Source of the DNA: Flammula alnicola
Taxonomy: Eukaryota; Basidiomycota; Agaricomycetes; Agaricales; Strophariaceae
Direction: 5' to 3'
NCBI GenBank assembly: GCA_015499995.1
Contig: JADNRV010000008.1
Location: 575,413-639,412, forward strand
Length of the DNA: 64,000 bases
Under the pieces are notes generated by a model, which made no database searches, was not told the origin of the DNA, and worked only from the letters and a program-made list of their open reading frames with translations. A program made the position numbers and the translations under genes. Below are positions 35,476-45,213 of this stretch, piece after piece (positions within the stretch are counted from its first letter, which is position 1; every line of letters starts with the position of its first letter).

Positions 35476-36450
35476 TCTTTGGGCATTCACACTCTTCACA
35501 CTCAACGCGCTACAAAAATTCCACTTGGGCCACATTATATACATGCATATATATTATTTAGATGATTCAATGTTGCAAAATACGTGCGCAAAACTATTGA
35601 ACAGAGGTAGTAGTGTGTCAGTATAAAGGATGAAGAAATCCTCACGTTGTGGAGGCTACTGACCTTCAAGGCGCCCAAAAAATTAAATGCAATATATCAT
35701 GATACATATAACACCTTTCGCCTTTTAAGATTGTGTCCCGTGCTGAAGACAACCGAAGACATGCATTTAAAGTCCAGGTGAAGGAAATGAGAGGAAGCCG
35801 CGTGATGTCACATGACAGCGCGCGCCGTGTGCAGCGCGTCTGCGTTGCACTTCGTGGAGTGCTTTGGGGTTTCGGCTTGGGGTTCATCTTAGTTGTTACG
35901 AAGAGGGTTGTATTCAATGATTGTTAGTCCACTTGTTATTAATATCACTGAATACTGACGAGTACTGTTCAGTTACTGTATCACACTCATCTAGTCACGT
36001 GAGCTATGTCAAAATGTCCCAAACTCAGGACTTTTGGGAGATGGAATTCAAAGGGAAGCACATAAGGCAAATGTTGTTTAATATCCGAAATTGAAGGTGG
36101 TGTGTTGACGTACTTTCAATATTACAGCGGAAAATATCAACTCTATGAACCACAGTGCGTGCGTCAACGATCTTCGCATTTTATGCGACATCAATCACGC
36201 TCCGGGACAGGGAAGAAGGGCCCCTTAAAAGATCTGAGTCGACAGAAAGTTCAATTCGATATGCATAAGTATTTCCGCCAAATAACCTAAGACATGCCAC
36301 AAGAACTGCGGGCAAGCGTCGAGTGCGAGCAAACCCCCTACTGACGGGCAGTTTGAAGCAAGCCCCTTGTCAGGATTGCTGCGACGCAACATAAAGAACT
36401 ATAAAGATAAACAAAGTGCGGCATCCTGAAAAGGTGGATTGATCCGAACC
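35476..36450. other. Gene-poor interval
   Basis: Only short frames without motifs. It holds part of the repeat debris described beside it. No gene is supported. Confidence 0.4.
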
Positions 36451-36452
36451 TA

Positions 36453-36487
36453 CCCTTGAACTCGTTCGAAAGTTGCGGCTCTCTTTG
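36453..36487 (+). repeat. Outer direct repeat, left copy
   Basis: A 35-bp sequence beginning CCCTTGAACTCGTT and ending CGGCTCTCTTTG is repeated at 37108-37142 with one mismatch, in the same orientation, flanking the inverted pair at 36517 and 36992. Confidence 0.65.
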
Positions 36488-36516
36488 TTCTTGTTTACTT
36501 TCTGCCTCCCGTATAA

Positions 36517-36604
36517 TAGGGTAGTTCAAAGTTGGCCGCCGCGCGCCGTCGCATTTCGCATTCCGCTTTTGATGGGTTACATAACATTCAAATTTCAACC
36601 TCCG
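36517..36604 (+). repeat. Inverted repeat arm, left (88 bp)
   Basis: It begins TAGGGTAGTTCAAAGTTGGC and is the near-exact complement of 36992-37079 (about two mismatches). The arms are separated by about 390 bp that contain no gene. Confidence 0.75.
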
Positions 36605-36991
36605 TTCCGTGACTTTGATGTGACGGCCTCTTTCACTGTTCGCCACAAGTTCGCCAGGGAGTCTGCATCGATATCCAATGTCATGGCGTTAATAGTTTCA
36701 AGCACATATGTGATAAACCTCCCTTAAATATTTCTCAGATCCGATTTCTCTATTTTGAAATCCAAAAAAAACTACTAGATTAACCATTATATTGCAGTTA
36801 TCTACGATGGAACTTCATCTCAAGGAAATTGTGGGAAACATCAAGGAGCCCTACCCTAGGGTTTGTATGAGGTTTTCTCAGAAAACTTCTGGGTATTATA
36901 TCATTTATATTAAAGATAAATAATGCTTAACAGTGGTTGGGATGAAAGTCAAATCCTTCAAACGCGTTCACAGCGTTGTCACGTACGCGAG

Positions 36992-37079
36992 CGGAGGTTG
37001 AAATTTGAATGTTATGTAACCCATCAAAAGCGAAATGCGAAATGCGACGGCGAGCGGCGGCCAACTTTGAACTACCCTA
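36992..37079 (-). repeat. Inverted repeat arm, right (88 bp)
   Basis: Complement of 36517-36604. The pair could form a large hairpin and looks like two copies of a repeat family inserted head to head, or the ends of a foldback element. No target duplication is obvious. Confidence 0.75.
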
Positions 37080-37107
37080 ATGCCTACCAAATAAAGGCAC
37101 GACCTCT

Positions 37108-37142
37108 CCCTTGAACTCGTTTGAAAGTTGCGGCTCTCTTTG
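37108..37142 (+). repeat. Outer direct repeat, right copy
   Basis: Same-orientation copy of 36453-36487 with one T/C difference. Confidence 0.65.
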
Positions 37143-37294
37143 GCCTTGTTTGCTTGTGACCTCCAACTATGCCGCCTGTCTTCTCTTCGCTCTGTTAATA
37201 TTGTAAAAGAGACGCCGATTTCGCTGTTTCACAGTGATTTGTGGACCAGATTTCATAAATTCTCAACACACTACCAATCTTCAAAGATTAGATG

Positions 37295-37435
37295 ATGCTT
37301 AACATTGCTGCCTACTTTTTGCTCCAGACTGGTGGAAATGCCAACCCCACCACTGCGGATGTGTAGGCATCGAGACTGACGAGGACCGCCTGAAGACTCT
37401 CATCTCTGAGCTCGAGGGCAAATCCACTGCTGAGG
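37295..37435 (+). pseudogene. 60S acidic ribosomal protein P2 fragment
   Basis: The frame LNIAAYFLLQTGGNANPTTA, then DV, is the N-terminus of the stalk protein P2. It hits a TAG, and GIETDEDRLKTLISELEGKS follows in a shifted frame, so about 20 bases are missing between. The alanine-rich hinge and acidic tail are absent. The fragment is immediately followed by a uS19 fragment. It is clearly a pseudogene because two lesions fall inside 47 codons. Confidence 0.85.
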
Positions 37436-37594
37436 TTTGGGTGTTGTGTAATTTCAAGAGGAAGATTGTACTGACGACTGCCAGAAACAACCATGGTGCG
37501 CTCATTTCCGTCTCTGGAGGCCATGTCAGAGAACTGACGTGCTGATTATTATGTCTCCAGGCTGAAATCACCAATCCCCAAGTCGGCGGTTGCC

Positions 37595-37980
37595 GCTGAC
37601 CTCAAGAAGAAGTGTACCTTCTGCACATTTTCTTATCGTGGAGTCGAGCTCGACAAAGTCCTCGAACTGAGCAATGTAGATATGGGCTTTTTTGCTTTCC
37701 TTTTTGTCACCTCAAAAAACTTATTGATTTACCGTTTTTTCAGCTTAGTTCGTTGAAGTATGTGGATTATTACACTTAAATTGAACCTATGTCTCTGTCC
37801 TGCTAGCTTGTCCACGCCCGTGCCCCCGTTGCTTCCAATGCGGTCTTAAGTGCCGTCCCATGGGTCTCATCAAAAAACTCCGTGAGGCCCCTCCCAATGA
37901 GAAGCCCACTGTTGTCAAGACACATCTCTGTGATATGATTATCGTCCCGAGAAGATTGGCAGTGTTATTGGTATCTACGA
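37595..37980 (+). pseudogene. 40S ribosomal protein uS19 (S15) fragment retaining introns
   Basis: Recognisable pieces are ADLKKKCTFCTFSYRGVELD, LVHARA, then in a shifted frame [38 protein letters not shown] and [12 protein letters not shown]. These correspond to uS19 from about residue 15 to 105. Several arginines conserved in uS19 are cysteine here (CGN to TGN). One base is missing after LVHARA. Two intron-like gaps (GT..AG) sit between pieces, so this copy arose by DNA duplication rather than reverse transcription. The C-terminal third is absent. Confidence 0.85.
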
Positions 37981-37999
37981 TGGAAAGGATGTGAGATGT

Positions 38000-38560
38000 A
38001 CGAGGAGGCTAAGGGTCCTTCGCGTTCGAGGCGGCATCACCGAAGGAGGATGCAGGAGGTCATGCTATCGTCATCTCCATCAGCCACATCAAAAGCAGGA
38101 AGAAAGCTGTTCCCTGTCAGCGAGGAGATGGAGAACGAAGATGAAGAGTTTACCTTGGCTCTTGGCGTCCGTGGACGGCACGCAAGTCTGTCGTTGTGCT
38201 GGTGTCGGGGATGCAGGTGGGCTGTCATTGTCATTGTACCCGCGGTGTCGCGGTGTCGTCATTATTGTACCTGCAGCTGCGTCGTCATCGTCGATGCACC
38301 CGCAGCGTCATGGTGTCATGGTCGTTGCACCCGCAGCTGCTGCGTCGTTGTCAATGCACTTGCCGTTGCAGCGTCGTTGGTGTACCCGCCATCACGGCTT
38401 CATCATTGCAGCTGCTGCAGCGGGGTCTTCATGCTGGTGCAGTCGCGTCGTCATCCTGCTCGAAGTGCAACCACAGTGTTGTGCTCGCAAGTCGCAACCG
38501 CGTGTCCTTGCTGCCCTTGCCATGCTTGTCCATCCTGCTGCTCTATGATGCTCGGTGACC
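38000..38560. repeat. GC-rich degenerate tandem array
   Basis: Words such as ACCCGCAGCTGC, GTCGTCATCGTC and GGTGTCATGGTCGT recur at irregular spacing of roughly 30-50 bp. All reading frames here are low in complexity (cysteine, histidine, arginine or valine rich), so the open frames are probably by-products of the repeat rather than genes. Confidence 0.5.
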
Positions 38561-39152
38561 TCCCTCCATCCTTCCACCACCTCCTGTCGTGTTTGCCATC
38601 GTAAAATGGCCTCATTGCTGATCCTTATCCAGACATGCCAGACAGGAGCGAAGAGCGACAATTGCCTCGACGAGTTCAAAAACGGCAAGAGAGCCGCCAT
38701 TTCTGGAGATCGGCAGTGCAGTTGGGTAGAGAGGGAGAGGGAGACATTAATGGTGTGGGTGTCGTTCTCGCAACAAGGAGGGTCAGGAAGTGCAGAACGA
38801 GTGTTGGGGTGGAGAGAAGGCATGGTCAGCTGGCTTGATGGCAGTGTGCGATGGTGACAATGAGCCATCGTGGCTCGTCATCGCCATGGCCGTCTGAGCA
38901 TCGGGCGATCGGGCAGCAGCGGTGTTGGCTTGAATGAGGGTCAGAAGAGTGGGGTGGGTGAGAGTCCTCTAAGCACTGGGTCCAACGAGGCAAGCGAGCG
39001 AGAGACTGCAACAGGTGCATGCTTGCGATGTACAGCTGACGTGACACCAGCATCAACGACGTCGAAAGCCAGAACAGCATCTTGGGCTGCCTTTGGAGCT
39101 TCGTATCTTCATAATAGGCAGTATCGTACTGGTCCTGCGGGTTAGGTTTGCC

Positions 39153-39534
39153 ATGCGGGAAGGTATGCTAGATGATCTGTCAGAGGACGTGCGGCGGCAG
39201 GGAGGTCAGCGTGGGTTTGGCGTTTGGTTTCGAGATGGGGGCAGGGAGGTGAGAGTGGCAGATGCTATAATTGCATGCACCGGGTCGCTCGCTTCTACTG
39301 CTTTGGCCCCTGCGGTGCCTATTTTACCAGGTCCAAGCCCCTCCCGTGCATGTAAGTAAAGTTAATCTGCACTATTATAATAACTAATATCGGAAAAAAA
39401 ATTCAGCGTCCACTATGACCTTGCGAGAGGATAACGCCACTGCCTCTGGTTCTGAACAGCAGGCCATGCAGCCCTCGCCAACAAAGAAGCGCAAGCACAG
39501 CTCAGAGGTTACAGAGAATTCTGGGGGCCAATAG
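39153..39534 (+). CDS. Short unrecognised protein with NLS-like motif
   Basis: ATG 39153 opens a frame LDDLSEDVRRQGGQRGFGVW that is joined by a typical 55-bp intron (39352-39406, GTAAGT..TTCAG) to a second exon with ATASGSEQQAMQPSPTKKRK and a stop at 39532-39534. PTKKRKH looks like a nuclear localisation signal. No family recognised. The good intron and the simple exon structure support a transcript, but upstream exons are possible and the start is uncertain. Confidence 0.3.
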
Positions 39535-40198
39535 ATTTGAGTAGCTGGTTATTTGTAGTATTTTAGTTATGATCTCATGAATAAGTAAATTAATGCTTAT
39601 TCTTTACCAAAACAAAAGAAAACAGCAAGGCGCTGTCGACGAAGACGACCTTTTATATGTTATCCCAGACTCCTAATTATACAATATCGCCTTATCTAAT
39701 CTTATCGGTTGTTCAACGCTAAGGCAGGCTAGCCTCCGTCGTCGCTCCCTTGGACAGAAATCTTCCTTTCCTCGTTGTCGTCGGGTCGACAATTATTCTC
39801 GTATGCTTCTTGTCCGTGCTCCGTTGAATCATAACTTAGACATAATCTATTATCTAGCTTTCTATTCATTAATTCTTTCTTTCTTTCTCCTCCTGAGGTT
39901 TCCTTTCCTTTCGTATGTTGTTATGTCGATCATTGTATCTTACAGATCACTGGGTCCAAGAATTAGACAGGAGTAGTGACGGTGCGAGAAGTTTCCAGCT
40001 TGAGCGCCTTTCAAGTCGACCAAGTGGCTGAGATTGTCAGGTACTCGATACCTATATTATTGTTTAGGACAGAGGTCGTCGTGTAATTGAAGGTAATTCG
40101 ATTGCAGATTGACGCGCACTGAGCAGATTGTACATTCGTTTGCATTCTACACACATAATTTAGGCGGCTAAACTTATGTAAGTCTGGTCTCTCTTTTA
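39535..40198. other. Intergenic, nothing recognised
   Basis: AT-rich with a TTCTTTCTTTCT run near 39872. No supported gene. Confidence 0.4.
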
Positions 40199-41395
40199 CT
40201 AGTTTGACACCGCTGACCAAATTCCGGCAGTGATTCCCGGATAAGCTTGTTGATCAAAGAAACCAAAGGGAACTTCTGGATCCATCCAAAAGGGTATCGA
40301 AAAGGCAAACCATAGAATGACCCACAGATACCCAATAATCCTGGTGAACCACGATGACGGCAACCCTGCCCTCCGGGCCAGAGCCAAAATTCCGTCCTCA
40401 AGAGTAATTGCGACCGCTTGAAGAAGGAAGCACTGCAGTGCATGTGGCATCACCCAATTGTGCATTATGACGTAGTCGCCGACTGGATGTATCAGCCCCG
40501 ACATGAAGAAGACAGCGAACAGCTTGAAGTAGGTGGTAAATTTGCTCTTTAAAGGTAGACCGATCGCTTTCGCCAGAAAGTCCGCATGTGAGGTGAATAT
40601 CTGCACGACGCTCGTAGATAAGTTCACCAGTATTGGCTACGGGTAAATGGTTTTACTCACCCCACGAAACATCTGGTGCCAGGTCCGACCCCAAAATCGG
40701 CGCAGTGTATACGCGTCGGCGACCGATCCAACCAACGGAGGCCAGTCTCGCGGTTCAGAGATTCCCGTTCCCACCCAAATAACGCTAAGAATCATGGGCT
40801 CTATGGAGAGAACGAAATAAAGCATGACCAAGTAGCAGACGCCTCCCAACCGCCAGAGGCAATCATATCTGGAAGTGATAATGCCATCTTTCATAAAATA
40901 AGGATTGGCCCTCATCAGCGTCATGTTGGCATCGTAGAGGATCACGTAAACTGCGATCCAGAAAACTTGTGACACGATGAAAGCGGAGCGCGTTTTATGC
41001 TTTGGAGGAGGGGGGAGATGGGGTGTGGGTTGATGTGCCCAACCAATGCCACGTGGGTTGTACAGCAGACTGGCTGCCCACCAGACGCGAGAGCGGAATG
41101 GGGCCAATGAGATGTTGGACTTGGCCCCGATGACGCGTAATTCACGGTTTCCATCGGCGAGGAGGGTGTATTGCGACGCGAAAAGGACGCCTGCGACTAG
41201 TCGGCACCCGAGACCGTAATCGGCGACGATATTGCCGAAGGATATTGTGGAGTGAAAAACCTGATAGTAATTGAGCGAGAAGATTAAACTGAAGTACACC
41301 CAACGGTACTGGGATGATTTGGATGCGAGAGCGAGGATAATGAGACATTCGGAGAGCAGCCAGAGGGCTGCAGATGAGGACCACAGGTTTGTCAT
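40199..41395 (-). CDS. MBOAT_2 (wax-synthase-like) acyltransferase, intact copy 3
   Basis: Two exons: 41395-40661 and 40600-40199, joined by a 60-bp GT..CAG intron in phase 0. The protein is about 378 residues with seven or more hydrophobic helices (LWSSSAALWLLSECLIILAL, YFSLIFSLNYYQVF, VFWIAVYVILYD and others). The catalytic region is EPRDWPPLVGSVADAYTLRR followed by FWGRTWHQMFRG. The later membrane histidine segment is FAVFFMSGLIHPVGDYVI. This layout is that of fungal wax-synthase-domain enzymes, several of which acetylate terpenoids or other secondary metabolites, but I see no biosynthetic cluster here. It is the only undamaged one of three copies in the window (others at 16021-17274 and 17372-18250). 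Acyl acceptor unknown. Confidence 0.87.
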
Positions 41396-41899
41396 ATGTT
41401 AACGTTTATGTTAGGCTCATACGACAACTGTGGGTCAAATGTGCGAACCGATACGGATGAGTCGATGAGGGTAGGGGGAGAAACAATGACACATTACGCA
41501 AAGACCGCTTTTTAACATAAAAAGTTTATTGATTCAGGGGCGGACTCACCGCACATAACTATCCGCCGGACTTGATGCTAGGAGGATAACGCCGTTGTTT
41601 CTCGGAATACATACAGCCATTCTCCTCCCAAAGCCCCAGTATGATACTAGAATGCGGTGTATCCTCCGTCCAACCATCTTTAAGTATATACCGCATCTAT
41701 CCAATAGATTTGTTGATTCAGGGACGGATACGTAGAGTCTGGCTGACTGAGGACATTCAATCCAAGTCGTGATGGGACTCAGGGGCATTTTCGCGATGCC
41801 AAGATAATCAGCCATTTGCCCCAACTAATTAGCATCACGGCGCGTCACCGCGTCGCCGCACAACTCATAGTATAGCAAGCTTAAGAGAAGGGCCCACAT
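41396..41899. other. Intergenic; promoter flank shared with MBOAT_2 copy 1
   Basis: The first ~130 bases match those upstream of copy 1 (AAATGTGCGAACCGATACGG and AAGACCGCTTTTTAA), so promoter sequence was duplicated. The rest shows nothing recognisable. Confidence 0.5.
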
Positions 41900-43080
41900 A
41901 AGAGAAGCGCTTCACAGCTCAGGACATCAGGACCTATGTCTAATACGACAAGGACTGGTGTGAGCTCGAGCAGGGCGCGTAAATCGTAAGCTTCTCGTGC
42001 GAATGGCACATAGGCGACAAGCTTCTTCAGAGGTTAGGGCGGGTCAGAACGAGAAATCATTGACATGAGGGTAATTAGCTGCACACCTCCATGAACCTCG
42101 AGCTCTGCGAGAACAGGGACTGTGATCCTGTCCAGGAAGTGGACCTGAGAGTAAGAGGAATATTTGGGATCCGAAGTTTACTGAGGCGCGGCAGAGTTAT
42201 CGCTAGAAATTCCGGGGGTATCCAGACGAAGGACGAGCGTCTCCAAGCAAGGAGAAGTGAGCCCCTGGTTGAGCTCATCAGGAATGTGCATGTGTCGCGA
42301 ATGGTACTTGTAGGCAACTAGGAAACTAGTTGAGAAAATGGAAATTTCATTGTCTGGGCGTAATTTGAACGCAGATCGATGTCTCGAAGCCTTGGGGCGA
42401 CTTCGAACACGTCGATCGTAAGAGGGAACGAGACCCATCCTACCTGTAGAGAGATTATCAAGGCCCGGAGCATTGGAAGATGCCTTTTGAGGTGTTGGAG
42501 AGCGGACATGATATGATCAGACACGTAAATGGTGGCATCTTGCCATCTTTCGGGATGTTGCACAAGGAGGTCGATGGCAGGATGTGTGTAAAGTTGGGAA
42601 TGCAGGAAATATAAGTATATGTCGAGCGGTCCCTCCCTCGTGCGTCGAAGTAGCTCTTTCAAAAGGCTGATTTGAAACTGTGTATCAACTATCGGTGAGA
42701 CAAATAGCTCCAGAGAGAAGGGGTAGCGTGCTTGCCGTCCAAGATTGGCATACTTGGCGGCCCATGGGAGGTCTTTGTTCTTGGGTCACCTCTTATCTGA
42801 GTCTACGTATAAACAAGGTGATAGGATCCCCATGTGTTGGTAGATGAATGTAGCAGCCTCTTGAACCTTGCGCTGCTGCTGGGCCCTTCTCCGCCGGCAC
42901 AAAAAGCTATTGGTGATGTGAGCAAGCATTTCTTCGGCTTGTGAGGATGGCGTTGCGGATAACGATTGTCTCAGAGTCGGAAGGTGGTGCGTTTGACCGC
43001 AGGAGATGGTGTCGGTGGATCTGGAAGCTCAAGTCTGGGAGCTTTCCACAAGAATGGAAAATTCATGTTTGCAGATGACT
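41900..43080 (-). pseudogene. Decayed F-box/LRR gene related to 19551-20849
   Basis: One frame (42318-42662) reads KELLRRTREGPLDIYLYFLH and DVFEVAPRLRDIDLRSNYAQ, matching KELLRRTGEAPLDIYFYFSH and DAFEVAPKLREVELDLNLAD of the gene at 19551. The matching F-box region near 42700-42780 and the C-terminal repeats near 41930-42300 are split among frames with stops. It is a relic of a duplicated F-box gene. Confidence 0.75.
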
Positions 43081-43734
43081 ATACTCGTGGCAACATTCAA
43101 TGAGCGAGGTCCAGTTGTCTCATCTGAAGATCAATACGCACCGTGAATGACAGAACATGGTTTCACCCTGATTGTGCCGAGGAGCCGATAAGGCGGAGTG
43201 ATGTATAAATTGCACCGCATTACGTGATCAGGAATTTCGTGGTTTGCTGCCTGATCATGATTGGGATCCAATTATATCCTCGCTTTCTTCCCTTTTCTCT
43301 TCCTTGAACGCAAACGAGATCGACTACCTTTCAGACACCTGGAGGTTCGGCGAGGAAGAAATATAGACGCATTTCAGCACCACTTTCTTCAATGGTTAAA
43401 ATAAAATGTCTATCCAACAAATTCTGTGGCCTACTCTAGGGAAGTTAGAACTCGAGGACTTAGAAGCGCACGTACCGTTCACATAAACATATGCCACGCA
43501 TCGTACAGCAGCGTTGTTTCATAGCACAAGGTCTCGAATTGGTCTGGGGAACCTAAAAGGATGCGAATGTAGGAGGTGAAGGCCTCGAGGCTGTTCTCTG
43601 CCGTGCGAGGTGTTCGAGGCAGAGCCCTCAAGGTACGTGGACAATGTCTACCTCATTGTGGATATCGGCCTGACTATCTGTATGTTGATTCAGCGCATGT
43701 CTGGAAAGGAAAAGAGGGCAAGGCATGAGATAGA
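43081..43734. other. Gene-poor interval
   Basis: Short frames only; no gene recognised. Confidence 0.35.
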
Positions 43735-44130
43735 TTTTCTCTGGTGTCTGGGTTTAATCATTGGAGACCGACCGCCTTCGGGCTCCGAAGGAACAGCTGA
43801 CGGTGGTCTTGGTTGTTCCTCTATACATTACTCTTCTCTTTACCCCCTCTCTTTCATTGTGAGTGTGGTATCATTAACCTGCGCGATCCTTTTTCCACTT
43901 AGCTGATGATGAATCTTTAATTGGCAGACTCTGTGCTACTTTTATCTTGGCTCGTGCGACCTTTAATTGGGCACGGACCCAGACCGAGCGCCTAACAATG
44001 AGCACAGTCTTCCTTGGACCACTACGGTACAGTCGACCTTCTCGACTTCATTATGCCTGTTACTAAAACACGTCGCATAACACAGGCTCCTAGAAGTCGT
44101 CCCAGTGCATCATGACTTATTGCTTTCGTC
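43735..44130. repeat. Direct repeat unit 1
   Basis: The segment from TTTCTCTGGTGT through TATTTCT-like CCTCTATA..TTCATTGTGAG, CGTGCGACCTTTAATTGGGC, ACCCAGACC and TCGACTTCATTATGCC recurs about 506 bp downstream. Similarity is high but interrupted by small indels. No coding frame is conserved between the units. Confidence 0.65.
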
Positions 44131-44240
44131 GACATCAGAAACCGGTGTTGGGATGCATCGATGACATGCATTTCCTCCGCGCCCGACATCCAACTGTCTG
44201 AAAAATGGTCGATGTTATTTGCATGAGCAAAGCACAGCTT

Positions 44241-44600
44241 TCTCTGGTGTGTGGAGTTAACCACCGACGCTTCGGCTCTGAAATAACAGTTTATGGTGGC
44301 CTTGATTATTCCTCTATAAATTTCTCTCCTCCTTACTCTCTCTCTCATTGTGAGCGAAAGTGCGTGATCCTTTTTATTATTACTTAGCTGACGATTAATC
44401 TGTTGGTAGACGACGTGCTATTTTATCTCGGCTCGTGCGACCTTTAATTGGGCACAGACCCAGACCTAAAGACGAGCAGTCTTCCTGGATGCTACAGTCG
44501 ACCTTGTAACTCCTTCTCGACTTCATTATGCCCGGCACCAGCCGGCGCATATAACATTGTCCAGAGTACCTCATGACTTATCGCCTTCCACGACATGAGA
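44241..44600. repeat. Direct repeat unit 2
   Basis: Second copy of the unit at 43735-44130, with the same order of words (CTGGCTCGTG-like, GGGCACAGACCCAGACC, CTTCATTATGCC). It is a tandem duplication of noncoding DNA, older than the MULE-type insertion judging by divergence. Confidence 0.65.
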
Positions 44601-45213
44601 AATATTACCCATAACCTGCCCATAGTTGCGGATGCACGGAACGTTCTACCTTTCTGCCTTCCTTTCCGAACCGATACGGTTGTCGGATTATCCCCAGACC
44701 TTAGTGAATGACACCGACAGTTGTCAATTATCGTCGCTCACGAGGATTACCTGGGGCTAACGTCGCTTGGAGCATTCACTTCGAAAACTTCGGAATACTT
44801 ATTCCGTCTCCACCGATGACGTGTGGGAGTACCTGCAGAACCTCTCTAGTGGCGCAGGATATGTCGTTACATCACCAGCTACCCACAGTGATTACGATTT
44901 GTGAGTTCTTATCTTGTCGATCTCCGTCCTTTGTGCTGGGGTGACTCATCCTTTGACAGACAGGCAGGGTTAGATGACACCAAGAAGACAGCTTAAATCT
45001 CCATGTGTTTCCCTCGACCTGACCTAGAATCTGGAATCTCGGTGGAACTCTGCCTCGCCGCTTCGAATTCGGGCTCGAATCATGTGTCGCGTGACCCAGA
45101 CGCGTCCGATGACCACGCGGAGTCTCTTTCAATTTCGATCTCCGTATGAAAACGCGTTTACACAAACGGACGCGGTTTAACACGTGACATTTCCTCTTAT
45201 CACCCCAACACTC
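44601..45213. other. Intergenic, promoter side of the nuclear protein gene
   Basis: No gene supported. A CACGTGACAT word just upstream of the next start (45181-45190) contains a CACGTG E-box. Confidence 0.45.

Noticed and set aside
40601..40660. In-frame TAG in the intact MBOAT_2 gene
   Set aside because: It lies inside a 60-bp phase-0 intron with good donor and acceptor; the protein continues normally after it.
45184..45213. Ten extra codons before the nuclear protein start
   Set aside because: They begin with GTG, which is not expected to initiate in a fungal nuclear gene; ATG at 45214 is used.
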